From: an uncultured delta proteobacterium
GTDB taxonomy: Bacteria > Myxococcota_A > Polyangia > Polyangiales > Polyangiaceae
Length of the DNA stretch: 37,544 nucleotides
NCBI GenBank assembly: GCA_903892415.1
Contig: CAITIQ010000144.1
Coordinates: forward strand, 1-37,544
Direction: 5' to 3'
Below are positions 23,741-31,447 of the stretch, in pieces. Under the pieces are notes generated by a model. That model was not told the origin of the DNA. It worked only from the letters and a program-made list of their open reading frames with translations, and did not search any database. Within the stretch, counting starts at the first letter, position 1, and the number at the start of each line of letters is the position of its first letter. A program made the position numbers and the translations under genes.

Positions 23741-24325
23741 TCAGGTCTTGCTTGGTGCCGTAACCGGAACGAAGGTCCCTTGCACGACTCGCTCTTTGCC
23801 CTTGGGAACCGCCCCTGGGTAGAGCGTGACCTTGGCTTCGCCGATCATCTGACCGCGACTAGCGACCCACTCGGTTCGCTCGGTTACCCACTCGGCGACG
23901 GCGGTCTTCACCTCCTCGGTGATCTCACGCTGATCGAGCGGATCGGTCTTTTGAAGATCGGGCATATCGAAGCGATAGCGCACCTCCATCGGACGGTCCG
24001 GAGAGGCTTCCTTCGCCTCCCCGCGCAAGCGAGCTGCGTCGGCTTCCATCTCGCGACGGCGCGCTTCCGCTCGCTCAGCCTTGAGCGCGGCCTCTTTGTC
24101 ATCGAGCGCCTTGACCTTGAGCGCTTCCTGCGCCGAGAAGGGCCGCATGGCTTGCTTCATGCGGTCATTCTCCTCGCGCGTCAGCCCCTCGAACACCACG
24201 CCGAGGATCTCAACTCCCTCGGGTCGCTCCGCGAGCCATCCACACGCAGCATCTACCGACTCACACTCATGGGTCTTCGGCTCTCCGGTATCGAGATCAC
24301 GAAGCCGCAACATGACCTTGGACAT
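23741..24325 (-). CDS. Unknown protein with central coiled coil
   Basis: 194 residues from ATG 24325. The N-terminal about 60 residues form an alpha/beta-like region (VMLRLRDLDTGEPKTHECES, GVEILGVVFEGLTREENDRM). Residues about 65-110 are a charged coiled coil rich in Lys, Glu, Ala and Arg (ALKVKALDDKEAALKAERAE). The C-terminal part includes VRYRFDMPDLQKTDPLDQRE and ends with a beta-rich stretch. There is no signal peptide or membrane span, so it is probably cytosolic. No family is recognised. It is last in a minus-strand run but is separated from the DUF1704 gene by the palindromic element, so co-transcription is uncertain. Confidence 0.75.
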   Translation of the reverse strand: MSKVMLRLRDLDTGEPKTHECESVDAACGWLAERPEGVEILGVVFEGLTREENDRMKQAMRPFSAQEALKVKALDDKEAALKAERAEARRREMEADAARLRGEAKEASPDRPMEVRYRFDMPDLQKTDPLDQREITEEVKTAVAEWVTERTEWVASRGQMIGEAKVTLYPGAVPKGKERVVQGTFVPVTAPSKT

Positions 24326-24377
24326 GGGCGCATCATCGCGCGCCGCGACCAGCTTGAATACTAGAATGTCCGATGGT

Positions 24378-24476
24378 CATCCGCCGAAGGCGGATGCAGC
24401 AAGCACAATGACTCGTGCCCTCTTCGACAAGGACGGCCGAAGGCCCCTTGGGACTTTGAACTTGGCACGAGTCATT
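24378..24476 (-). repeat. Palindromic element of nested hairpins at the end of the DUF1704 gene
   Basis: In about 100 bases there are three nested structures. (a) CATCCGCC-GAA-GGCGGATG at 24378-24396, a perfect 8-base stem. (b) An outer pair, AATGACTCGTGCC (24407-24419) and GGCACGAGTCATT (24464-24476), 13 bases perfect. (c) Inside it, CAAGG-AC-GGCC-GAA-GGCC-CCTTG at 24428-24450. All loops are GAA (TTC on the other strand). The right arm of (b) contains the DUF1704 stop TGA, and the minus strand also holds a 32-codon frame (24377-24475) that overlaps that stop by ATGA. There is no T-run. It may be a REP/MITE-like element. Confidence 0.7.
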
Positions 24477-25542
24477 CGGAGCGCAGCGCGCGAGCCGCTG
24501 GCAGCGAGAGTCGGCCGCTGGCGAGTCGTTCTTCGATCGTGGGGTCTTCGGCGAGCGCGCCCTCGACCTCGATCAGCGCCGGCAAGTAAGCGACTTCGCG
24601 GCCCAAGCCGCCCCCGCGAAAAGCCCGGCACAGCGCCCTGACCACGATCTCGGTCGGCTGTGCACCATCGTCGAGTTGCTCAATCGCCTGCTCGAAGGGA
24701 AGCCCATCGTGAGCCAAACGGCCAGCCCGATGCCGGAGCGCAAGCTCGAGCGCACGCGCTTCGCCCAGAAAGCCGCTCCTTCGCTCGAGCAGCAATGCAA
24801 AGCCTTCTTGTGCGTCGGAGCCGCGGGCACTGCCGATGACTCCAAGCAGGAAGGCCTGGTTCTTCGCGCGCAGCATCGGTCGAACATGCCCATCGAGTTC
24901 GTGTTTCACGGTGCGCTCGACGTCCACCGTCGAGATCCGTCGGCCTGCAGCGATCTGCACGAAGCCATCCCCTACGGCCGCCAAAGGAACCAACTGACGA
25001 CTGCAAACGACCCGCACCTCGAGCCGAGCCTCAGCGATGGCACGGCGCATCCGCGAGACCAGCGAGCGCGAGTCGGCCTCATCATCCGAAAGGACCGTGG
25101 CTGACTCAGTCAGGCCGTGAGCCAGCGGCGGAGGCTGTTCACACCAAGCGCTGGCCAGAGCATCGCTCTCCCGGAGCAGCGGCTCACGCACGGGCTGGCC
25201 GTTGGGGCTGTCCTGATAGCGCCTGCGCGCCAAACGCGAAAACTCGGGGCAGCCACGAGCCTCGGCGAGCTGCGCCTCGAGCAGCAGTTCAGCGGCCCGC
25301 TCAGCCAGCGCCCGCTCTTTGGCGGCTGCGAGTTGTTGTTCAGCCTGCTCGAGTTCGGCCCGCACCTCGGACAAGTTGGGCGGCTCGGTCGCATAGCGGA
25401 ACTCGAGGCGACGCTTCCCAACGCTGGGAAGCCCGGCTAGCCGAGCCACCTCGTGCTCGAAGTTCGATGGGCTGACCGTCGCAAGTAGCGCGATTCTCCG
25501 CGGCGCGGAGATCAGTACACGCAGCGCTTCCTGCGGCGTCAC
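24472..25542 (-). CDS. DUF1704/MATCAP-like putative metallopeptidase
   Basis: 356 residues, GTG start at 25542 overlapping the SGNH gene stop by four bases (GTGA). The catalytic-type motif HExxxH is present as HELDGH (214-219), followed by DAQEGFALLLE with a Glu at about 246 that fits the third metal ligand in this family. HExxxH with a downstream EG is the hallmark of DUF1704, the family that includes the animal tubulin tyrosine carboxypeptidase MATCAP. An N-terminal Glu/Ala-rich helix (about 58-95) may be a coiled coil. No signal peptide is seen, so it is probably cytosolic. The bacterial substrate is unknown. The palindromic element begins at its stop codon. Confidence 0.82.
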   Translation of the reverse strand: MTPQEALRVLISAPRRIALLATVSPSNFEHEVARLAGLPSVGKRRLEFRYATEPPNLSEVRAELEQAEQQLAAAKERALAERAAELLLEAQLAEARGCPEFSRLARRRYQDSPNGQPVREPLLRESDALASAWCEQPPPLAHGLTESATVLSDDEADSRSLVSRMRRAIAEARLEVRVVCSRQLVPLAAVGDGFVQIAAGRRISTVDVERTVKHELDGHVRPMLRAKNQAFLLGVIGSARGSDAQEGFALLLERRSGFLGEARALELALRHRAGRLAHDGLPFEQAIEQLDDGAQPTEIVVRALCRAFRGGGLGREVAYLPALIEVEGALAEDPTIEERLASGRLSLPAARALRSE

Positions 25543-27014
25543 GGAGCGCTAGCTGACCGCTCGGAGGCCGATCGCCCAAGGTACAAGCCCAACGGTTGGG
25601 GAGCTTGCTCCTTCTCGTTACCCTCACAGCCAGCCTGCGGATGTCCCTGCAGATAACTCTCGAAGCCGCGCATCAAAGCCTGATGCAACCGGTGCCCCAC
25701 CCAGGCGCCGCCGGGCTCGGAGAAGTGAATCTGGTCGGGCAAAGCTTGGCTGCGACGAATGAACTTCATCATCGAGGTGGGCCCCCCCATGGCGTGGAGC
25801 AGGTCCCAAAAGCCAACGCTAACTTCCGAAGCCAGAGCTTTGCGCTGTTCACCGATCTTGAGCAGCGGACGAGTCGCGTGCGAAACGCCTCGATCGGGCG
25901 GCGCCACGAGCAAGAACGAAACGTCTGGGTTGGCGGCGCGGTGCCGCGCAACGACCTCTTTGACGAAGCCCACCGCTTCATCGGTTTGATAGATGTCGGC
26001 GGTTCCGGTCATCAGGATGACCAAATCGTAGCGTCGGTGCTCGAGGATGGGCGCGGCAATCACAGGATCCATCAGCACGATGCAGCGCGTGTTCATGGCT
26101 CCTACTCCGAGATTGTCGACGACCACGCCTGGGGTCGTTCGCTCGATGGCGCTACCTAGAAAGCGGACATAGTGAGGCGAACGGACGACCGAGTCGAACG
26201 CGTGCGGTGCGTCAGGGACCTCGATGCGGTAGGCCGCTGCGGCTCGCTCGGATGCCTCACTTTCGAGCTTGGCTTGGGACACTCCGTCGACCATCAGCTC
26301 GAAGGCGCCCCGCCGCGGGCCCTTCAAGTAGAAGACGTCGAAGCGGCTCGCGGTCCTACCGACCGGCGACTTTTCGCCAGCAGTCTTGATACGCACCTTC
26401 GATCCAGGAGAAGGACTTTCTGAGACGATGCCTGCAATGCCATAGGCACCGTCCCCGGTGGGCTTCGTGGTGATGGCAAAAGACTCGAAGGCGGCGCCAA
26501 TTTCTTGAATGACGTCGATGTGGCGGTAATGGCTCCAAGGCCTGGCCAGCGCGATGAAGCCGTGACCGCCATCGCCAAACGAGGCCTGCAGCTCGCGGCG
26601 CAGCGGGCCAGCGATGAAGTCCATCGTCATGTTCGAGTCGCCGTAGATGGCGATGCGAACGTGGTCTTTGGCCTTGCCGCGCGCTACGCGGGCGAGTCGT
26701 TCGTAGAAATGCTGCAGCCCCTTGCCGGTAGGATCGATCAGCGGCACCTCGTCAGCCGCGATCACCGAGTTGTCGAGCGGAGGAACCTCGACCGGCAGAG
26801 CCTCGCAAACCGGCTTGGGCGGCTCAGGCGCAGTTTCGACGCGCGCGGAAGCAGAAGCCGAATGCGACGGGGCGGGTGAAACCTCGACGCGGGGCGCCTC
26901 ACCACCACAAGCGCCCAAGCCGAACGCGAGGACGACCGCAGCAAGACGACAAGCGTTCCTGGCCGGACTCAGCCTCAGTGGTTCACGCGATTTCTTGAGC
27001 AGTGCACGAGTCAT
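25539..27014 (-). CDS. SGNH/GDSL-family hydrolase lipoprotein
   Basis: 491 residues from the ATG at 27014; the longer frame from 27047 adds 11 residues before the signal peptide. The signal peptide ends in GLGAC (Cys36), a good lipobox. A low-complexity linker rich in Ser, Ala and Pro follows. The hydrolase fold starts near residue 120: IAIYGDSNMTMDF gives block I with Ser127, NLGVGAMNT gives the block II Gly, LMTGTADIY replaces the block III GxND Asn with Ala, and LPDQIHFSEPGG gives the DxxH catalytic pair. It may de-acylate a polysaccharide or cell-wall glycan outside the cytosol; the loss of the block III Asn makes the activity uncertain. It sits between the TRAP permeases and the DUF1704 gene. 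Confidence 0.84.
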   Translation of the reverse strand: MTRALLKKSREPLRLSPARNACRLAAVVLAFGLGACGGEAPRVEVSPAPSHSASASARVETAPEPPKPVCEALPVEVPPLDNSVIAADEVPLIDPTGKGLQHFYERLARVARGKAKDHVRIAIYGDSNMTMDFIAGPLRRELQASFGDGGHGFIALARPWSHYRHIDVIQEIGAAFESFAITTKPTGDGAYGIAGIVSESPSPGSKVRIKTAGEKSPVGRTASRFDVFYLKGPRRGAFELMVDGVSQAKLESEASERAAAAYRIEVPDAPHAFDSVVRSPHYVRFLGSAIERTTPGVVVDNLGVGAMNTRCIVLMDPVIAAPILEHRRYDLVILMTGTADIYQTDEAVGFVKEVVARHRAANPDVSFLLVAPPDRGVSHATRPLLKIGEQRKALASEVSVGFWDLLHAMGGPTSMMKFIRRSQALPDQIHFSEPGGAWVGHRLHQALMRGFESYLQGHPQAGCEGNEKEQAPQPLGLYLGRSASERSASAP

Positions 27015-27074
27015 GCGACTGGGCCAAGCGTAGCCAGCTGGCTTCACTTGGCCCAGTTCACGGGGCTTGCCCGG

Positions 27075-28697
27075 CTAAGGTGCGGCAGCCGAGGGGGCAG
27101 CCGAAACCGCGGGAGCCGCTGAATCAGCAGGCTTTGCGGTGGAGTCCCCCATCATCTCGGCAAACAGATCGTCGAGTTCCTTCTTCTGCTTGTCTTCTTC
27201 CTTCTTGTCGAGGACCACCACCGGACCCTCTGCTGCTTCTGGAGACCCTGGCTCCGCCTCCGGCATGCGCGTGCCGTCGACCCCCCAGCGTTCACGATCG
27301 GCGTCGGTACAAGGCCTCGGGTTGTTCTTGTCCTCTTGCACGCACTCGAGGAGCCAGGCCTCGCGCGGGCTCGTCCCGGCGGTCTCCGCCTTGGCACGTT
27401 GCTCGGCGATCTCGCTCTCGACGGTGAAGGTGGAGAGCTTGGGGAACAAGATGAAGACCAATAGCCCAGCCGTGAGCAGCCACACGAAGGGCATCACCAC
27501 GCTGTACACCTTGGTCAACGGAGCCTTGAAGCGGAAGCTCGCGATGTAGAGATTCACCCCGATCGGCGGCGAGATATAGGCGATCTCGATGTTCAACAAG
27601 AACATGACCGCGAGATAGAACGGCGAGAGGCCGAACGATGCAGCCAGCGGCATGATCAGCGGCAGCGCCACGAGCATCGCGCTGAACTCATCCATCACCA
27701 CGCCGAGAATGAACAAGAAGATGTTGAGCACGATGATGAACTTCCATGCGGTGTCCATACCGTTCGCCGTGAAGTACTCGAGAATGTGCAGCGGCACGCG
27801 GTCTTGGATGACCCAGTTGGTCAAGGCCGTCGCCATCATGATGATGACCAAGATCGCGCCCGCCAGGCTCACCGACTCGCGAGCGATTCGGAAGACGTCC
27901 TTCCAAGTCAGGTCCTTGTACACGTAGACCTGGACGATCAAGATATAGAGCGCCGCGGCAGCCGAGGCCTCGTCGATGCCCATCAAGCCAGAGCCCATCC
28001 AGATCAGCACCAGGAACGGCGCCGCCAGATCCCACTTTGCCTCCCAAGCTCCTTTGATGAACTCAATCGGGTCGAAGGTTCCACGCGGGACGTTCTCGCG
28101 AATACCAACCCACATCGCGTGCGCGATGAGCACCACGGCCAGACCAGCTCCAGGCAGCGCCGTGGCCAGGTAAGCCTTGTTGATGTCGACGCCAGCGATG
28201 AACGAGTAGATGGCGACGAGCGGGCTCGGGAAGAACAGAAGGCCAATCGCGCCGGCTGCCGTAACCAACCCGAGCACGTAGCGCTCGGGGTAGCCCTGCT
28301 TGCGCAGCATCGGGTAGAGCATGCCGCCGATGGCGACGATGGTGACGCCGGAACCACCAGTCATGGTGGTGAAGAAGGCGTTAGCGAAGATACAAACGAT
28401 CGCCAACCCGCCCGGGAGCCAACCGAGCAGCGCGCCTGCTGTGCGTACCAATCGGTCGGGCGTCTTCGACTCGGCCATCAGATAGCCGGCAAAGGTAAAG
28501 AGCGGGATCGTCACCAAGATCGGCGAGCCAACGAAGCGCTGCTCGTCGAGCACGTTCGGCGCCAGATACATGATGTGGCGCAGCTCCTCGCGGTCTTCGG
28601 TGAGCCAGCCGACAATCGAGATGCCGCCCATCACCGCGAACAGCGGCATCGCCATCAGCGTGAGCAGCGTGACGAACAGTGCGTAAAGCTTACCCAT
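27075..28697 (-). CDS. dctM: TRAP transporter large permease (DctM-type) with C-terminal extension
   Basis: 540 residues. The DctM membrane core covers residues about 1-430, with segments such as FFTTMTGGSGVTIVAIGGML, GAIGLLFFPSPLVAIYSF, GVVMDEFSAMLVALPLIMP and IEIAYISPPIGVNLYIAS. These are family signatures of the elevator domain that carries the substrate. Unlike typical DctM it has a C-terminal extension of about 110 residues (from about 430), with acidic and Lys-rich stretches and a Pro/Ala tail. The ATG at 28697 shares one base with the dctQ stop (TGATG); GGGAG precedes it. A GTG at 28700 is possible. No binding-protein gene (DctP) is seen nearby. Confidence 0.93.
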   Translation of the reverse strand: MGKLYALFVTLLTLMAMPLFAVMGGISIVGWLTEDREELRHIMYLAPNVLDEQRFVGSPILVTIPLFTFAGYLMAESKTPDRLVRTAGALLGWLPGGLAIVCIFANAFFTTMTGGSGVTIVAIGGMLYPMLRKQGYPERYVLGLVTAAGAIGLLFFPSPLVAIYSFIAGVDINKAYLATALPGAGLAVVLIAHAMWVGIRENVPRGTFDPIEFIKGAWEAKWDLAAPFLVLIWMGSGLMGIDEASAAAALYILIVQVYVYKDLTWKDVFRIARESVSLAGAILVIIMMATALTNWVIQDRVPLHILEYFTANGMDTAWKFIIVLNIFLFILGVVMDEFSAMLVALPLIMPLAASFGLSPFYLAVMFLLNIEIAYISPPIGVNLYIASFRFKAPLTKVYSVVMPFVWLLTAGLLVFILFPKLSTFTVESEIAEQRAKAETAGTSPREAWLLECVQEDKNNPRPCTDADRERWGVDGTRMPEAEPGSPEAAEGPVVVLDKKEEDKQKKELDDLFAEMMGDSTAKPADSAAPAVSAAPSAAAP

Positions 28698-29980
28698 CAC
28701 GCAGCTCCCTTCGCCGATTCGTCTTCGGTACCGGAAGTGCCTTCGCCTTCCTCCAAACTCTCATGGCGCGAGAGCACGAGCAGTAGCCGCAGCAAGAACC
28801 GAAATCCCATGATCAAGAAGCCCACCGAGAAGGTTAGGTTCATGGTGCGAACCAACTGATTGCGCGGTTGCCCATCCGGCCCAACGGCCAGCGCGATACG
28901 AGGGCTATCCAACGCGCTTTCGGAGGACTTGAGAGCTGCAATCTCCTCCTTCGTAAAGACGTCGGTGTAACCCGAGGTCTCAAGATATTGGTTCCATTGC
29001 CGCCCAGTGAACCGCCCTGGATCATCCCACTTACCGCCGCCCATGACATAGGGCGTCGCGCTGAGGTCGAAGCCAACCTGCTTGCGCCACAGGAACAGAT
29101 CCTGAGAAACCAACTTGTTTACGTGCGATATCTTCGCACTCGGCGTCGCGTCAACCGGAGCATTGAAGTTGGTGATCGCGATGTACTCAAAGAAGCCCCA
29201 AGCCGCCACGGCGCAGAACGCCACCGTTGCAATCGACTGAAGCACGAACACCGGCAGCTTGAGCTTTGGATTGACGAAGCGTAGAGCGACATCGATGTTG
29301 ATGTGCTTGCCGCTCGCCGCTGCCAAGCTGCCGCCGAGGAAGGCGAGCAAAATGGTGAGCCGAGTCGATACGCCGCGCAGACCACCAAACATGGTCAGCG
29401 AAGAGCCCTCTTGCAGCCAGTTCTGCAGCTGACCGAAGAACTCGACCCCGGTCGCACGCCACGAGGGTGCCATCAGCACGCCAAGCACGATAGAGCCCCC
29501 GCCGACCAAGCCCGTCGCGAGCTTTCCGAGCGCGAGCCGTTTGGCCAAGAAGGACGTGACGAGCCCGAGGACGAGAGCTCCGAAGAACGCTCGGAAGGCA
29601 AGCCCCGCGTTGCTCTGTGACTCGATCGGTTGGCTCATGCCACCGAGCGCGACCCACGCAACCATCGCGAACAAGAGCGATAGCACCACCACGATCAGCA
29701 GCCGCACCTCGAACCAAGTCCACGCTCGCTCGACGCGGGCGAAAACATTGCCCCAAGCGGCGGGAGCCTGTTTCGGCTCGGATACAGCGTCCGTGGGCGG
29801 CAGCGACTCTTTTGCTGCCTTCGCTTCCTCGGAGGGCTCAGCCTCGGAGGACTCAGCCTCGGCAGTGTCGGCCTGTTCGCCCTCGGTGGGCTGCTCGTTC
29901 TCGGCAGGCTCGGTAGCCGCCGCCGCTGGCTTGTTCGGACTTGCGTTCGAGCGCTTCTTCCCGCCCTTTTTCTTCGACAT
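28697..29980 (-). CDS. dctQ: TRAP transporter small permease (DctQ-type), enlarged
   Basis: 427 residues, against about 170-200 for a typical DctQ. The first about 75 residues are Ala/Glu/Ser/Thr-rich and acidic after a short Lys-rich start (MSKKKGGKKRSNASPNKP). Membrane spans follow at about 92-112, 127-147, 155-172 and later, then the family motif GKHINIDVALRFVNPKLK. Between the last two spans (about 270-390) is an inserted soluble region of about 110 residues (VNKLVSQDLFLWRKQVGF, FTGRQWNQYLETSGYTDVF, FTKEEIAALKSSESALDSPR), expected outside the cytosol. The last span is near FLIMGFRFLLRLLLVLSR. The assignment rests on the adjacent DctM and the GKHINIDVALR motif. The insert might act in place of, or dock, a binding protein. 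Confidence 0.85.
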   Translation of the reverse strand: MSKKKGGKKRSNASPNKPAAAATEPAENEQPTEGEQADTAEAESSEAEPSEEAKAAKESLPPTDAVSEPKQAPAAWGNVFARVERAWTWFEVRLLIVVVLSLLFAMVAWVALGGMSQPIESQSNAGLAFRAFFGALVLGLVTSFLAKRLALGKLATGLVGGGSIVLGVLMAPSWRATGVEFFGQLQNWLQEGSSLTMFGGLRGVSTRLTILLAFLGGSLAAASGKHINIDVALRFVNPKLKLPVFVLQSIATVAFCAVAAWGFFEYIAITNFNAPVDATPSAKISHVNKLVSQDLFLWRKQVGFDLSATPYVMGGGKWDDPGRFTGRQWNQYLETSGYTDVFTKEEIAALKSSESALDSPRIALAVGPDGQPRNQLVRTMNLTFSVGFLIMGFRFLLRLLLVLSRHESLEEGEGTSGTEDESAKGAA

Positions 29981-30016
29981 TGGGCCTGCACGATAACAGG
30001 GCTCCAGCGCTATCGG

Positions 30017-31345
30017 TCAATCGGAGTCTTTCGACTCTTTGCGCTCCGTGGCCGACGCAAGCTCCGGTGAGGCCGCAGCCCACGGATTGGTACTCTCGAG
30101 TTCATCCCTGGGTCCCGCAGCGGGCCTCACTTCCCAGCCATCGGACAGGCTGAGGGAGGCCTGATCAGCCCGAACCACGTCGTCGAGAGCCCCAGTCGAC
30201 TCCTCGGCGAGCGGGAGACCCACCTCGAAGGCCGCCGCCTCGAGCACCATGGGCAACACCGGCGCTGGGTAGCCTGGCTGCGCAGAGAAGTCGGGTGGCG
30301 GAGCTGGCTCAGAGGCGGCGAAGCGTTGCGATGTGGGTGGATCCGAGCTTGGCTCGGCCGGGACAGGCTCTGAGCCAGCGGGCGCCTCCGACGAGAAGCC
30401 GGTCGCCTCATCGGCAAAGTCCTCGTAGGGCGAGGCGGGTGGAACCGTTTGTCTTGGAACCTCGTCGGCAAAGTCCTCGTAGGGCGAGGCGGGTGGAACC
30501 GTTTGTCTTGGAACCTCGTCGGCAACCTCAGGCACGCTGCCAGCACTGCGCGACGCGTGCTCGCGACCGCCGCCGCGCTCATCAAAGCCAAGCGAGCTCG
30601 CTGCCAGCTCAACCACGCCCAACAGATCCTTCAGCGGAATGCTGGCGGCGATCAACGCTGGCGTAGCGATGGCTAGATCTCGGTCCACAGTGAACGGCTC
30701 GTGCGGCCGCTCGCGGTGCGACGCAAAACGAGCCTCGTCGATCGCTACACGAACGTGGAGTGGCACGCGCGAATGCCAAACCGCGCCGTCGATCGCCGTA
30801 CGTACGTCGAGTGCAGAGAGGATAGGCGTGCGCGGTGAGCCGTCGAGCGAGCACTTGTCGGAGAGGAACGCGCCGATGAGCCAGCCGATCAGATCTTGGT
30901 GCGGCGTCGAGTCGTCCTCCCAGGGCATGCGCCGTCGAAACAACTGGAAGAAGTCTTCTGCAGGACCGTACACAGCGAGATCCACCGGCTCAAAAGCGGC
31001 CTCGAAAACGTCGAGCCCAATGTCCCCTTCATCGAGCACCGAGTCGATCAAGGCAGACTGAAACTCGGGAGCCTTGTTGCGAGCAGCTCGTGGCGCCAGC
31101 CCGGTAAGCTGCGTGGTGATGCGTTGACGCAGATCGGGCCGTTGCTCGAGCCAGCGCATGCGCTCCGCGGAAGGATAGGCGCGCCGCAATTGTTCGGGCG
31201 TCCACCAAGGAAAGTTCATATCGCGCAGCCGCGTGAGCAACTCGGCGACCAACTGCAACGCGGATGACCTCGTCAGGTGGGCCGTGGCGAGTTGGGCGAG
31301 ACGATCATCCGAGGGCAGCGGCTCCGTATGCAGAAGGTGCGTCAT
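30017..31345 (-). CDS. Unknown protein with Pro/Glu-rich C-terminal half and exact internal repeat
   Basis: 442 residues from the ATG at 31345 (MTHLLHTEPLPSDDRLAQLA); ATGs at 31372 and 31387 are alternatives. Residues about 1-260 look globular and mostly helical (AQLATAHLTRSSALQLVAEL, PEQLRRAYPSAERMRWLEQR, VDLAVYGPAEDFFQLFRRRM). The rest is low complexity, rich in Pro, Glu, Ala and Ser, and includes two perfect copies of an 18-residue unit (DEVPRQTVPPASPYEDFA). There is no signal peptide or membrane span. No family is recognised. It is the first gene of the run that contains the TRAP permeases (36 bases before dctQ), so it may be related to their function. It is divergent from the threonine aldolase gene. 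Confidence 0.7.
   Translation of the reverse strand: MTHLLHTEPLPSDDRLAQLATAHLTRSSALQLVAELLTRLRDMNFPWWTPEQLRRAYPSAERMRWLEQRPDLRQRITTQLTGLAPRAARNKAPEFQSALIDSVLDEGDIGLDVFEAAFEPVDLAVYGPAEDFFQLFRRRMPWEDDSTPHQDLIGWLIGAFLSDKCSLDGSPRTPILSALDVRTAIDGAVWHSRVPLHVRVAIDEARFASHRERPHEPFTVDRDLAIATPALIAASIPLKDLLGVVELAASSLGFDERGGGREHASRSAGSVPEVADEVPRQTVPPASPYEDFADEVPRQTVPPASPYEDFADEATGFSSEAPAGSEPVPAEPSSDPPTSQRFAASEPAPPPDFSAQPGYPAPVLPMVLEAAAFEVGLPLAEESTGALDDVVRADQASLSLSDGWEVRPAAGPRDELESTNPWAAASPELASATERKESKDSD
30411..30518 (-). repeat. Perfect 54-base tandem duplication inside the unknown gene
   Basis: 30411-30464 and 30465-30518 are identical, including all third positions, and the start of a third copy (TCGGCAA) follows at 30519. 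54 bases equals 18 codons, so the frame is kept. Identity at silent sites suggests a recent duplication. Confidence 0.95.
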
Positions 31346-31447
31346 GGGGGCGCGATGGTAACGAACCACCATGGGCCAGTCCAACATCGGCAGCGCCGGA
31401 GAGCCCTTCTCCCGTTCTCGTGCGTGCGTTACCTTGCGCCCAGCGAA

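Noticed and set aside
24377..24475. 32-residue protein overlapping the DUF1704 stop
   Set aside because: Kept only as part of the repeat element. The frame is formed by palindromic arms, so coding is doubtful without conservation or expression data.
27786..28859. 357-codon plus-strand open frame opposite the TRAP genes
   Set aside because: Opposite strand of clear DctM and DctQ motifs; composition typical of antisense frames.
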